A DNA stretch of 64,000 nt from Hydrogenimonas sp. (GTDB lineage: Bacteria; Campylobacterota; Campylobacteria; Campylobacterales; Hydrogenimonadaceae): positions 558,001 to 622,000 of the forward strand of contig AP019005.1 in the NCBI GenBank assembly GCA_003945285.1, read 5' to 3'. A program made the translations under genes and the position numbers. Positions within the stretch are counted from its first letter, which is position 1, and each line of letters opens with the position of its first letter. Shown here in pieces: positions 1 through 9,685 of this stretch. The notes below the pieces were generated by a model, which saw nothing but the letters and a program-made list of their open reading frames with translations, was not told where the DNA came from and ran no database searches.

Positions 1-1563
1 ATTGAGCGGGTTGTGGGCCCCTATATATACCTCGAACGGCTCCTTGCCGCAATCAAAGAGTCCGTATACCGCCTCCTGGGCGCTTCTGACCGAGTATTCC
101 ACGGTAAATACGCAGTCATCCTCTATCTCGGTGAACTGTCCGAGAAAAGCGAAGTTTGTCGAGCCTTCCGGAATCACCTTCGGGCGGTCTCCGGGCTTTC
201 TGGGCATGAAAAGACTGTCTATAAACGGCATCGCTACCGGTATCGCGTTTACCACACCGCCTCTTTGCATGACCGGCTCCATCAGATCCAAGATTTTCAG
301 ATGGTACCAGAGCTCTTCGAGTATCTCCTCCCCGCTGCATTCGCTCATCGGCTTCTTGACATGGTTGCCGGTACGGTCCGGGTAGAGAGCGTAGCCCCAG
401 AATATCTTTATATCTTTCGGCTGGTCGGGAAAGTGTGGCTGTCTGGCTATGACTATCGACATGAGCCAGTTCGAGTCGGTCATGGTCACAAGCCCTCCCG
501 TGCCGTCCACGTTTCCCGTGAACTCCTCCATATAGTCGTGGAACGTACTCTCTTTCAGGGTAACTGTAAAGGAGTACCACTTCTGCAGGTCGATATTGTC
601 GCAAAATACTCCCGGGTTTCCGAATGCCGGGTCTTTCCGGGCGACTCTCTTCCAGAGTCTCCACGCTCCGGAGGAGTCTACACCCTTCAAAACGGGCGCC
701 CTGTGTAGGTCGCCAGCATCGGTGCTCTCCGTTATGGAGCCGTTGGTGAAGAGGAGAAAATCTCCGTTTTCAAGGATGATAGTATCGCTCTCTCCTCCTC
801 TCTCGACCACTATGGCTGTAGCGGTTTTGCGCTCTTTGGAGAGATCGAAGTCGATGTCGGTAACGCATGTTTCGAGCTCGAACCTGACCCCTTTGTCGCG
901 CAGGTAGTTTTCCAGAGGCAGAACTACGGAGTGGTACTGGTTGTATTTGGTGCGTAAAATCCCGCCTATATATTTCAGCCCCGGCATCAGGTGCATGAAA
1001 CGGCGCATATAGCGTCTCATCTCGGCAAGTGAGCTCCACTTCTGAAATGCGAACATGGTGGTGAAGATCATCCAGAAATTGGTGGAGAAGAAGCTGAGGG
1101 TGAACCACTCCTCTATACGTTTGCCCGCAAGTGCAGATTCTGGTGTAAAGAGAAGCTCCATCATCAGGAACTGATCTTTTTTCCCGATGCCGTAGGATGA
1201 GAGATCGACCTTTTTCCCCTCTCTGAGCAGTCTAGCCTGTGCGTGCGATACGAAACGGCTGTTGAACTCCATGCTCTCTTCGGTGACGCTGACATTCGGG
1301 TCGTCGTAGGAGGGGATGTTGGAGAGTAGATCCCAGTAGCAACGATACTCCTTTTCGTGCATCCTCCCGCCGCGTATCAGGTAGCCCTCTTCGGGATTTC
1401 CGGAACCGTCGAGAGCCCCGCCGGTAACCGGGTACTGTTCGAATATAGTGATATGCTCCGGGTTTATGCCGGCATCGTTTATCAGGTAGTAGGCACTCGC
1501 CAAAGAGGCTATGCCGCTCCCGATGAGATATACTCTGGTCTTTTCGTCCGCTTTCGTTTTCAT
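1..1563 (-). CDS. ohyA: Oleate hydratase (MCRA family), C-terminus beyond the window
   Basis: FAD-dependent oleate hydratase, which adds water to the cis-9 double bond of unsaturated fatty acids to give 10-hydroxy acids. Translating the minus strand from 1563 gives 521 codons without a stop before the window edge. Near the N-terminus is a dinucleotide-binding motif (GSGIASLASAYYL, residues about 14-27), followed by the MCRA-type GSGNPEEGYLIRGGRM. Start ATG at 1563 is preceded by a strong GGAGGAG ribosome site. Members usually have 530-590 residues, so only the tail is missing. It is transcribed divergently from the helicase-nuclease gene. The family assignment is firm; the actual substrate is inferred. 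The enzyme is not one I would expect as core metabolism in this phylum, so acquisition is possible. Confidence 0.88.
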   Translation of the reverse strand, partial: MKTKADEKTRVYLIGSGIASLASAYYLINDAGINPEHITIFEQYPVTGGALDGSGNPEEGYLIRGGRMHEKEYRCYWDLLSNIPSYDDPNVSVTEESMEFNSRFVSHAQARLLREGKKVDLSSYGIGKKDQFLMMELLFTPESALAGKRIEEWFTLSFFSTNFWMIFTTMFAFQKWSSLAEMRRYMRRFMHLMPGLKYIGGILRTKYNQYHSVVLPLENYLRDKGVRFELETCVTDIDFDLSKERKTATAIVVERGGESDTIILENGDFLLFTNGSITESTDAGDLHRAPVLKGVDSSGAWRLWKRVARKDPAFGNPGVFCDNIDLQKWYSFTVTLKESTFHDYMEEFTGNVDGTGGLVTMTDSNWLMSIVIARQPHFPDQPKDIKIFWGYALYPDRTGNHVKKPMSECSGEEILEELWYHLKILDLMEPVMQRGGVVNAIPVAMPFIDSLFMPRKPGDRPKVIPEGSTNFAFLGQFTEIEDDCVFTVEYSVRSAQEAVYGLFDCGKEPFEVYIGAHNPLN

Positions 1564-1637
1564 GGGCTCCTCCTTCGGTTGCCGATAGGGGCCGCTGTGG
1601 GCACTCTGTTTACAGGCTGTCGTATTCATTATATCAG

Positions 1638-1667
1638 GGGCACCTCCAAAAACCCCTGAACCCATAG
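1638..1667. repeat. Remnant terminus of the GGGCACCTC MITE family
   Basis: About 30 bp starting GGGCACCTCCAAAAACC and ending in CCCATAG closely match the 32-bp terminal inverted repeat of the element at 13113-13380. No second end is visible nearby, so this is a solo end or a relic. It lies between the divergent oleate hydratase and helicase genes. Confidence 0.55.
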
Positions 1668-1756
1668 TCTTTGGATGTACCTTGAAAAGAGCGCCCCGTT
1701 TACGCCGGCGGGAAAATTTTGATATGATAGCGGTAATTCAAGCCCAAGGGAGATCG

Positions 1757-4399
1757 ATGGAGCGGTTGCTGGCTCTGAGTGCGAGTGCCGGAAGCGGTAA
1801 GACATTTTCGCTGGTGGCTCGCTATCTTTCGCTTCTTTTCGGCGGTGCGAACCCTTCCGAGATTCTGGCCATAACCTTCACCAACAAAGCGGCGGGTGAG
1901 ATGAGGGAGAGAGTTGTCGCTTCACTGGAGTCGATACAGCCGGAGATGGTGCGTGAAATCTCCAGGATGAGCGGAGTTTCGGAAGAGGAGATAGAGAGGA
2001 GGCGCCCCAGGGTACTTGCCCGTTTCCTCTCGGCGGACCTCAAGATCATGACGATCGACAAGTTCGTCCACCGGGTATTGCGCAAGTTCTGCTGGTATGC
2101 AGGCGTACAGAGCGACTTCGAGATAGCCGCCATGCCCAAAGAGGAGTTTTTCGAACGTTTTCTTCAGGAGCTCGACGAAAGAAGTTACGCCAGACTCGTC
2201 GATTTCGCCCGTTTCGAGCAGCAGAAGAGCAGAAGCTTCATCGACTTTTTCGAAACGCTTTACGAAAAGGAGAAAGAGCTTCCCGACCTCACATTTTCGG
2301 TGGAGCCGGCCGACGAAGAGGAGGCGATGAGAGCGGCCCGGAAAATAGGCGCCTTCTTTCTGGAGAGCGGTGTCAGCGAACGGGCCAAAAAGACGATGAG
2401 GTTCGACTCTCTCGCCGATGTGATATCGAAGAGTTGGTTCCCGAAAGAGAGTCTGAACTACTGGGATTACAAAAAGGTGTACGATCCGGTAGTCGACATC
2501 TGGCTGGGTGAACTCAAAGAGGCGGTCCGCAGATATTACGACAGCAAAGAGAGGTTTTTCCTCTCCGGCATCTTCTCTCTCTACAACCGCTACAGGAGTG
2601 CGCGTATTTCGCATATGAAGAGGGCGGGACAGCTCTATTTCAAAGATATAGAGCACCTCGTCTACGACCTGCTGCGCCGAAATGACTTTACCGACTTTCT
2701 CTACTTCAGGTTAGATGCGCGCATAGGGCACATTCTGTTCGACGAGTTTCAGGACACCTCCGTTACACAGTACAGGATCTTCGAGCCGATAATAGCCGAA
2801 ATCGCGGCCGGCGGCAGTGATCGGACATTCTTCTATGTGGGTGATACGAAGCAGTCCATCTACCGTTTCAGGGGAGGGCGGAAGGAGCTTTTCGGCTATG
2901 TTGCCAAGAGGTTCGGCGTGAAGATCGACCATCTTCAGACCAACTACCGCTCCGGATCGGAGATAGTGGAGTTTGTAAACAGTACTTTCGAGTACGTAAA
3001 GCCTCCGCAAATAGCCCATAAAAGAGGCGGCTACGTGAGAGTCCGGGAGGGCGACGAACCGCTGGAGATGATGGGGGAGGCGCTCGGGACCCTCTTTTCA
3101 AATGGTGTACCGGAGAGTGAAATAGCTGTTTTGGTGCACGACAACAAAGAGATACTCAAAGTGGGCGAATATGTAAAAGAGCGCTTCGGCAGAGATATAG
3201 CAACCCACAAACGCGCAAAAGTGAGCGAGCAGCCGACAGCCGGGGCGATGATAGAGATGATGAGACTGCTTCTTTGCCTCGAAAGAGGAGAGGATGGATC
3301 CCTGCACAGGCTGAACGCTCTTACTCTTGCGGGAAGGCCCTACGATCCGAAATTCAAGCCTGAGGTAAAGATGGGCCGCCCCGCGGAGATGCTGAAACAG
3401 ATGATGGATCGGTACGGCTTTTTCGACGAAGCTGCTATGAAGCTTCTGGAGTTTGCGATACCGCTGAACGATCTGGTCGAGTTCGTTTACGAGATAGAGA
3501 GGTATGAAGATGAGCTTCCGCCGGGCGAGGTGGAGGGTATAAACGTTCTTACCATACACAAATCGAAGGGGCTCGAGTTCGAACACCTCATAGTGCTCGA
3601 CAGGCTCGGCAGTTCTAGAAGCGACACCTCCTCTCTCATCTTCGACTACAGTTCGATCGAGCTCAAAGATATCAGGGTGAAGTTCAAGAACAGGGAAGCA
3701 GTGGATGAAGAGTATGCGAGAGCCCTTGCACGTGAAAAGAGGTTGAGGGACGAGGATGCGATGAACCGGGCGTATGTCGCCTTCACGCGCGCCAGGGAGT
3801 CGCTTTTCGTTTTGAAAAAGGCAAAATCTTCGGCGTTCGGTTTCCTGGGGCTGAAAGAGCTGAGTGCAGGCGAGCTGAAATATGAGAAGAGGGTTCAAAA
3901 GAGGCCGCAGTCGCAGCCTGCTTTGAGCTACACTCCGAAAAGCTACGGACGCCAGGAGTGTGCGGCTGAGCTAGAAAAGTACGAACCGAACGATTTCGAA
4001 GCGATATATCTAGGACTCGGTGTGCACTATCTTCTGGAGACCGAAGACGAAGATGCCTTCCTGAACCGCTACGGAGCCCTGTGCGATACACAGAGAGCGA
4101 AAAAGATCGTTCAGGCTTCGAAATCGAATATGGAGTATCTCTTTTTGACAGAGGGGAAGATTTTCCATGAACTGCCGTTTGTCTACAGGGGCAGAGCCGG
4201 TGTAATCGACCTTTTTGTCGACAAAGGCGACAGCGGGGTCATAATAGACTATAAAACGGCGACGCCGCACGATCTGAGTTCATACAAAGAGCAGCTGAAA
4301 AGATACAAAGAGGCTCTCTTGCACCTGATGCCGGAAAAGAAGAGGATAGATACATATATATACTTCCTCGATACCCAAAAGCTCGTCAAGACCGGATAG
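1757..4399 (+). CDS. addA: AddA/RecB-like UvrD-family helicase-nuclease
   Basis: Large SF1A helicase with a C-terminal nuclease, the presumed AddA half of an AddAB-type recombination machine that processes double-strand breaks. Visible motifs: Walker A SAGSGKTF (residues about 10-17), motif II FDEFQDT (about 328), VGDTKQSIYRFRGG (about 360), motif V VLTIHKSKGLEF (about 597), motif VI AYVAFTRARESL (about 671). The end carries a PD-(D/E)XK nuclease, GVIDLFVD then VIIDYKTAT (about 815-835). I prefer ATG 1757 (880 residues) over the upstream in-frame start at 1682, because AAGGGAG sits directly before it and Walker A normally lies within the first 20 residues. No AddB partner is in the window. 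Confidence 0.88.
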   Translation: MERLLALSASAGSGKTFSLVARYLSLLFGGANPSEILAITFTNKAAGEMRERVVASLESIQPEMVREISRMSGVSEEEIERRRPRVLARFLSADLKIMTIDKFVHRVLRKFCWYAGVQSDFEIAAMPKEEFFERFLQELDERSYARLVDFARFEQQKSRSFIDFFETLYEKEKELPDLTFSVEPADEEEAMRAARKIGAFFLESGVSERAKKTMRFDSLADVISKSWFPKESLNYWDYKKVYDPVVDIWLGELKEAVRRYYDSKERFFLSGIFSLYNRYRSARISHMKRAGQLYFKDIEHLVYDLLRRNDFTDFLYFRLDARIGHILFDEFQDTSVTQYRIFEPIIAEIAAGGSDRTFFYVGDTKQSIYRFRGGRKELFGYVAKRFGVKIDHLQTNYRSGSEIVEFVNSTFEYVKPPQIAHKRGGYVRVREGDEPLEMMGEALGTLFSNGVPESEIAVLVHDNKEILKVGEYVKERFGRDIATHKRAKVSEQPTAGAMIEMMRLLLCLERGEDGSLHRLNALTLAGRPYDPKFKPEVKMGRPAEMLKQMMDRYGFFDEAAMKLLEFAIPLNDLVEFVYEIERYEDELPPGEVEGINVLTIHKSKGLEFEHLIVLDRLGSSRSDTSSLIFDYSSIELKDIRVKFKNREAVDEEYARALAREKRLRDEDAMNRAYVAFTRARESLFVLKKAKSSAFGFLGLKELSAGELKYEKRVQKRPQSQPALSYTPKSYGRQECAAELEKYEPNDFEAIYLGLGVHYLLETEDEDAFLNRYGALCDTQRAKKIVQASKSNMEYLFLTEGKIFHELPFVYRGRAGVIDLFVDKGDSGVIIDYKTATPHDLSSYKEQLKRYKEALLHLMPEKKRIDTYIYFLDTQKLVKTG

Positions 4400-4841
4400 T
4401 TCAACATTAAAACTTAAAAAATATATCTAACTGCACCTTAAATAACTTATCGGAATTTTTCTCCAACAGCCCCTGTTTATGCGGTGTAAATTATTTTCAT
4501 AATTTGCCGAAATGCTTCTTTATATGGCGAAAACTGGAAGAGTTTTTGCTTTTACAGGCATATAGCTGATGCAGCTGATATTGAGTAGAATTTACCGGCT
4601 TCCGCTATTTTGGCGGAAGGAGAGTATCCCCGAGATGGCGTCACGATTTTTTGGATGTTTTTCAGCGCGCCGCAGTGCTTGGCCCGCCCCATGGAGCAGA
4701 TTTTACGCAAGGTCAGTGGTGCATGAACGGTATACACCGCTCCCGCGGTATCTGTCCCGGCATCTCCGGACAGTATAGAAGCCGAGCAGAGATGCCGGGC
4801 TTGGGTACGAGAAGGCAAAGAAGTAGTTTAAAGGGTAGTTT
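4400..4841. other. 442-bp intergenic gap with a repeat fragment
   Basis: No convincing gene. The first 120 bp are AT-rich. Positions about 4635-4716 resemble the right half of the inverted-repeat element at 32451-32616: both run through a TTTTCAGCG or TTTGCAGCG block and end in GATTTT(A/G)CG(C/T)AAGGTCAG. A matching left end was not found, so it is a decayed or truncated copy. Confidence 0.5.
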
Positions 4842-6641
4842 TTGGAGCTTGAAAATCCTCTTGAGAGTTGTACTCTGCTATATATCGAAGATGATAGAGA
4901 TACAAGAAGGAGAGTAGTACCGTTTCTGGCTCCAAGGGTTAAGACTCTATGGGTCGCCGAAAACGGACAAAAAGGGCTCGAACTTTTTGAGAAGTGCAAG
5001 CCCGATATAATCGTTACCGATCTCGATATGCCGAAAATGGACGGTATAAAGATGGCGAGAGCCGTTCGAACCATAGATGAGGAGATCCCGATAATCCTGA
5101 CGGCACAATATGGCGAAGAGTATCGTCTATCTGCAGTAATCGATGCAGGTATCAGCTCTTTTTTGCCTAAACCGGTCAAGATAAGCCAACTTTTGAAGGT
5201 GGTCGAAAAGATTGCGAAAAAGCTCTTCGGGCAGAGAGCCAGGAGCAGGACCCAGTCGACTCTCGCACAGCACTACCTGGCGATCGAGGAGAGTGCTCTT
5301 CTGATATATCTGGATAGTCTGGGCAGAATCAAAGAGATAAACGGTGGAATGACGGCACTGCTCGGTTACGATAAAGCGCTTCTTGTCGGAGAGCCTTTCG
5401 AGGATCTGCTCTACAGAGATTACGACTTCAGCCGATACGATTCACTCTTCGAAGCTTTTGGGAACGGTGAGAGCTGGTACGGCGAGGTAAATCTCGTCTC
5501 GCAAGCCGACAGGGAACTTATTTTCAAAGCGACTCTAATACCTATATACGATACGATGGACCCCTCGTATCAGTTCATGATGCTGCTTGACGACATAACA
5601 GAACTGGTCAACTACCGAAAGCTCCTGAAAAACGAACTCGACCAGGCCCAGGATACCCTCTACGAAAAGATACACTTCCTCGAACAGTATCAGAACGCCA
5701 TCAACGAAGGAACGGCGATTTGCCGCTTTCTCGAAGACGGCACTATTTTGAAGACAGACAGCAGGTTCGACAAAATCTTCGGATTCGAAAAGAGTCAGTT
5801 CGTCAAGCGCTCCTTCTACCAGCTCTGCCCAAACCTTGAAACCGATTTGAGGGCGAAGGTCGCCGAAGCTATCGAGAATCGCACTGTCTTGAGAAGACGG
5901 ATCAGGTGCGTAGACAGGGACGGAAGAATGTACGTTTCGGATTCAGTATTCATTCCAATATACCGTCTGAACGGCGAGATAGAGGAGATAATAAGTATCC
6001 ATAACGACATTACCGACATCATAAAGCTCAATGAGGAGATACGCAATACCCAAAAGGAGCTTCTATATATTCTCGGTGAGGTTGTAGAGAGCAGATCGCA
6101 GGAGACTGGTTATCATGTCAAGAGGGTCGCCGAATACAGCCGCATTCTGGGTCGGCTTGCGGGGCTGAGTGAAGAGGAGGTGGAGCTTCTGGGGATAGTG
6201 GCACCGATGCACGATGTCGGGAAGATCGCCATTCCCGACAAGATACTGCTGAAACCGGGAAAGCTTGAACCGGAAGAGGAGAAGATAATAAGAGAACATA
6301 CCTTAATAGGGGAGGAGCTTTTCGGAAATTCGGAGAGATCTTTCATGAAGGCTGCACGTATCGTAGCTCTAGAACACCATGAGAGTTATGACGGCAGCGG
6401 ATATCCGTACGGTAAAGAGGGGGAGGAGATCCACATATTCGGAAGAATAGTAGCCATTGCGGACGTTTTCGACGCTCTGAGCGTAGAGCGATCGTATAAG
6501 AGTGCCTGGCCGGTAGAGGATATCATCGACTATATGAAGAGGGAGAGAGGGAGAAAATTCGATCCGCATCTAATAGATCTTTTCCTGGAGAATATCGATC
6601 TTTTTCTCGAGGTCAGAAGAGGTGAAAAGATGGTCTCCTAG
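4842..6641 (+). CDS. Response regulator REC-PAS-PAS-HD-GYP (c-di-GMP phosphodiesterase)
   Basis: 599-residue cytoplasmic response regulator predicted to hydrolyse cyclic-di-GMP. The receiver domain has the acidic start YIEDDRD and the phospho-acceptor motif VTDLDMPKMDG (about residue 59). Two PAS-like domains follow (about 140-270 and 285-405), separated by a coiled-coil-like linker. The HD-GYP domain (about 415-590) keeps HDVGKIAIPD (about 456) and HHESYDGSGYP (about 511), so it looks catalytically complete. The start is TTG with AAAGGG upstream. It converges on the next GGDEF regulator with a 4-bp overlap, so a putative degrader and a putative producer of the same messenger lie tail to tail. 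No cognate kinase is adjacent. Confidence 0.88.
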   Translation: MELENPLESCTLLYIEDDRDTRRRVVPFLAPRVKTLWVAENGQKGLELFEKCKPDIIVTDLDMPKMDGIKMARAVRTIDEEIPIILTAQYGEEYRLSAVIDAGISSFLPKPVKISQLLKVVEKIAKKLFGQRARSRTQSTLAQHYLAIEESALLIYLDSLGRIKEINGGMTALLGYDKALLVGEPFEDLLYRDYDFSRYDSLFEAFGNGESWYGEVNLVSQADRELIFKATLIPIYDTMDPSYQFMMLLDDITELVNYRKLLKNELDQAQDTLYEKIHFLEQYQNAINEGTAICRFLEDGTILKTDSRFDKIFGFEKSQFVKRSFYQLCPNLETDLRAKVAEAIENRTVLRRRIRCVDRDGRMYVSDSVFIPIYRLNGEIEEIISIHNDITDIIKLNEEIRNTQKELLYILGEVVESRSQETGYHVKRVAEYSRILGRLAGLSEEEVELLGIVAPMHDVGKIAIPDKILLKPGKLEPEEEKIIREHTLIGEELFGNSERSFMKAARIVALEHHESYDGSGYPYGKEGEEIHIFGRIVAIADVFDALSVERSYKSAWPVEDIIDYMKRERGRKFDPHLIDLFLENIDLFLEVRRGEKMVS

Positions 6642-8416
6642 TAGGCTATACGGTTTCTTCCCAGCTTTTTCGCTTCGTACATTTTGATATCCGCAAGATG
6701 CAGGAGTGCGTCCAGTGTAAGATCATCTCTCCAAGTCGCGATACCGAAACTGGCTGTTATGGGAACCGGAATATCGGCGGAGCGCCTCTCCAGTCGCTCC
6801 CGAAGTTTTCGGGCTATATGTATCGCATCTTCCAGTGATGTCTCCGGAAGTATAATGAGAAACTCTTCCCCTCCCCAACGTATAAGCGAATCGGTTGCAC
6901 GGAGGTTTTTACGGATAGTCTCCGAAGCTTTTACAAGTACCTTGTCCCCGGTGGTGTGGCCGTATGTATCGTTTATCTTTTTGAAGTGATCTATATCGAA
7001 ATAGATAACGGAAAAAGGGTGTCTGTAGCGCTTCGCCCTTTTAATCTCATGCTCCAGCAGCTCCATCCCCCTGTGGCGGTTTATAGTTCCCGTCAGTTTG
7101 TCGGTATGGGCCATCATATCAAGCTTGATAATGAGTGCATCCCGCTCCAGCCGCGCTTTTATGGACTCTATCCCGAATGCGACGGTATTGGCTATGTTTT
7201 GCCAGAGATTCAGCTCCTCTTTGTCGAATGTATGGTTCTCCTGAAACAGGAGCGTAAGTATGCCGGCGGGTCTGTTGAGCAGTTTTATCTTCATCGGGAT
7301 CGAAATTACCGTAACTATGCAGTTTTGCACAAGCATCTTTTTCAGCTTCGTATCGGGAAGATGGGAGATGTCGTCCACAAAAACCATCTGGTTGTGTCTG
7401 GCTGCAAGAGAGCAGGGGAGATACTCTTTCTCGCTCTGCGGATCGTTTAGGTCTATCGGTTCCTGAATCATAGACTTCAAGGAGAGTCCCGGGTATGAAG
7501 GGCAGATTATGCTCTTTAGGGAGGTGCCTTCCATGAGCATCAAAAAACCGAGAGTACCTACGCTTATCTTGGGAAGCTTCTCTATGAATCCGAGCAGGAA
7601 CTCCTCCACCGTAAATGCGGTTATGATATCCTGGCTTATCTCGGCATGGAATTTCATAAGAGACTTGAGGTAGCCCTCTTTCACCAACCGCCCCTTTATC
7701 TCTTTGTTGGTTTTTACGATCGAGTCGATCGGATGCCATCTTGTGGTATAGATCTTTTCGTTTCCGGAGACGGAGAACTCCGCCGATCCGCTGAGCAGAA
7801 GGTCGCTGCCGTCCCTTTTTCTGAATATACAGTGGGCATATTCTATATCTTTCTGCTCTTCGAGTCTTTTCAGAAAGTGGCGGTTATGTATATGGGGAAT
7901 CGGTTCGATCAGGAGTTCGATTGGCTCAAGCAGCAGCTCTTCGGGAGTGTATCCGAGAAAGAAGGCGAACTTTTCTCCGATAGAGAGAATTTTGCCCTCA
8001 TATGAGAGTTTTAGGCTGAAACTGAAACGTTCGTCGTTTTTGAAGTAGTCGTATATCGACTCTACGAGCCTGTCGGGTTTCGACCTTTTGGAGATATACT
8101 GCGTAATGCCGTACTCTATGGCACGTGTAAGATGGAGAGTATCGTTTTCAAAGGTGGTCGTCACGAAAATCGGTGTTTCAGGATGCCTCTTTTTGATCTC
8201 CTTTATCATATCCAGGCCGCTCATGACAGGCATATCGAAGTCCGTAATAACGGCATCGGGTCGGGCGTTCAGGAAAAGCTCCAGCCCCTCTTTCCCGTTT
8301 GTGGCGATATAGAGCTCCTGTACATGTTTTTCCAGAAAACTCGCCGTCTCCCTGAGAACGGTTTCATCATCTTCGACATATATCACTTTAATAGGTAGCT
8401 TCTGAAGCTGCTGCAA
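6638..8416 (-). CDS. Response regulator REC-PAS-GAF-GGDEF (diguanylate cyclase)
   Basis: 592-residue response regulator predicted to make c-di-GMP. The receiver has YVEDDE and the acceptor motif ITDFDMPVMSG (about 55). A PAS-like region lies about 130-240 and a GAF-like domain about 265-415. The C-terminal cyclase carries the active-site variant GGEEF inside IRWGGEEFLIILPE. An RATD (RxxD) inhibitory site lies five residues before it, implying product feedback. ATG at 8416. It faces an HD-GYP regulator at its 3' end and is divergent from the metal permease at its 5' end. The inducing signal is unknown. Confidence 0.88.
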   Translation of the reverse strand: MQQLQKLPIKVIYVEDDETVLRETASFLEKHVQELYIATNGKEGLELFLNARPDAVITDFDMPVMSGLDMIKEIKKRHPETPIFVTTTFENDTLHLTRAIEYGITQYISKRSKPDRLVESIYDYFKNDERFSFSLKLSYEGKILSIGEKFAFFLGYTPEELLLEPIELLIEPIPHIHNRHFLKRLEEQKDIEYAHCIFRKRDGSDLLLSGSAEFSVSGNEKIYTTRWHPIDSIVKTNKEIKGRLVKEGYLKSLMKFHAEISQDIITAFTVEEFLLGFIEKLPKISVGTLGFLMLMEGTSLKSIICPSYPGLSLKSMIQEPIDLNDPQSEKEYLPCSLAARHNQMVFVDDISHLPDTKLKKMLVQNCIVTVISIPMKIKLLNRPAGILTLLFQENHTFDKEELNLWQNIANTVAFGIESIKARLERDALIIKLDMMAHTDKLTGTINRHRGMELLEHEIKRAKRYRHPFSVIYFDIDHFKKINDTYGHTTGDKVLVKASETIRKNLRATDSLIRWGGEEFLIILPETSLEDAIHIARKLRERLERRSADIPVPITASFGIATWRDDLTLDALLHLADIKMYEAKKLGRNRIAY

Positions 8417-8566
8417 GATAAACTTTCCTTTTGATAAAAAAGCGGATAAATTCGGTTAATAATAACATATATCTGTTTTTTGAAGCTTAAAGTTAATATT
8501 TTTTCTAAGCTTAATGGAATAAATACAGGGTTATTATAAAACATAATAGGGAGAGAGGAGGAGAGT
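8417..8566. promoter_or_regulatory. AT-rich divergent promoter region
   Basis: 150 bp between the GGDEF regulator and the permease. Two copies of AAGCTTAA lie about 33 bp apart (about 8483 and 8507), and several A/T-rich -10-like hexamers are present. AGGAGGAG lies directly before the TTG start of the permease. The repeated AAGCTTAA may be an operator; this is inference only. Confidence 0.35.
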
Positions 8567-9685
8567 TTGGATATAGCGGCTTCCTTTTTTACGGCATTAT
8601 GGGAATTGACCGGGGCGATGGCTCCCTATATTCTTTTTGGACTCTTTTTTGCAGGAGTTCTGCATGAGTGGCTGCCGAAAGATTTCATACAGAAGCATCT
8701 CGGCAGGGACAGTATCCTCTCCGTTTTGAAATCGACACTTTTCGGTATTCCTCTTCCGGTATGCTCATGCGGTGTGATTCCGCTTGCCGCATCGCTCAAA
8801 AAAGAGGGAGCAAGCCGCGGGTCGGTACTCAGTTTTCTCATATCCACACCGATAACCGGTATCGACTCGATTCTGGCTACTTTCGGGATGTTCGGGTGGA
8901 TATTCACCATCTACCGTGTTGTAACTTCGATCGTTATAGCCTTCGTTGCCGGAATAGCGAGCAATTTCATGGGGGAGAATGATGGAGAGAGGCCGGATAG
9001 AACCCTTTCGCATGCAGGTACGGATGCAAAAGAGCCTTCCGCTTCCGAATGCTGCTGCGACGGCGGGTGTTCCGAAGAGGCTAAAAAACCGTTCTCTTTT
9101 GTCGAAGCTATGCGTTACGGCTTCATTACGCTGATGGGAGACATAGCCAAGCCTCTTTTTTACGGTCTTCTGATAGGTGCGGCCATTACGGTCGCGATTC
9201 CGGAAAATCTGGGAGAGTGGCTGAGCGGTTATACATGGCTCGGTTATCTGCTTGTCATTGCGATTGCGGTACCCATGTATGTATGCGCCACCGCAAGTCT
9301 GCCGATAGCCGCATCTTTGGTTCTGAGCGGTGTCAGCCTGGGAGCGGCTTTCGTCTTTTTGAGTGCCGGTCCTGCGACAAATACCGTCACCATCGGAGTC
9401 GTAAAGAAGATGCTCGGCACAAGATCGCTGATAATCTACCTGGTGACGATAATCGCCGGCTCGACCATATTCGGTATTACGCTAGATCTCTTTTTCGACT
9501 CGATGCAGATCGATCCGCGCTCCGTCGTCCATATGGAGGAGCATGGAGGCTGGCTGACCGTTCTCTCTTCCGTTCTGCTCTGGGCGCTTATGTTGTGGTT
9601 TCTTTTAAAGCCTCTCTTTTCGGGCAGGAAGAGGGAGGAGTGCGAAGAGGGCTCCTGCTGCAGTCAGAATTGGAACCTACCCTAA
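8567..9685 (+). CDS. SO_0444-type Cu/Zn efflux permease
   Basis: 372-residue inner-membrane permease of the YraQ/DUF318-like group that includes SO_0444. About eight hydrophobic segments form two halves. The first half carries a Cys pair in PLPVCSCGVIPL (about 65-76). A cytoplasmic loop is Cys-rich (SECCCDGGCSEE, about 161-172). The second half has YVCATASLPIAASL. The C-terminus again holds Cys (CEEGSCCSQN). The many thiols fit binding of a soft metal; transport of Cu or Zn is inferred from the family. The start is TTG at 8567 with AGGAGGAG upstream. It converges with lepB, overlapping by 4 bp. It fits the metal-resistance content of the window. Confidence 0.78.
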   Translation: MDIAASFFTALWELTGAMAPYILFGLFFAGVLHEWLPKDFIQKHLGRDSILSVLKSTLFGIPLPVCSCGVIPLAASLKKEGASRGSVLSFLISTPITGIDSILATFGMFGWIFTIYRVVTSIVIAFVAGIASNFMGENDGERPDRTLSHAGTDAKEPSASECCCDGGCSEEAKKPFSFVEAMRYGFITLMGDIAKPLFYGLLIGAAITVAIPENLGEWLSGYTWLGYLLVIAIAVPMYVCATASLPIAASLVLSGVSLGAAFVFLSAGPATNTVTIGVVKKMLGTRSLIIYLVTIIAGSTIFGITLDLFFDSMQIDPRSVVHMEEHGGWLTVLSSVLLWALMLWFLLKPLFSGRKREECEEGSCCSQNWNLP

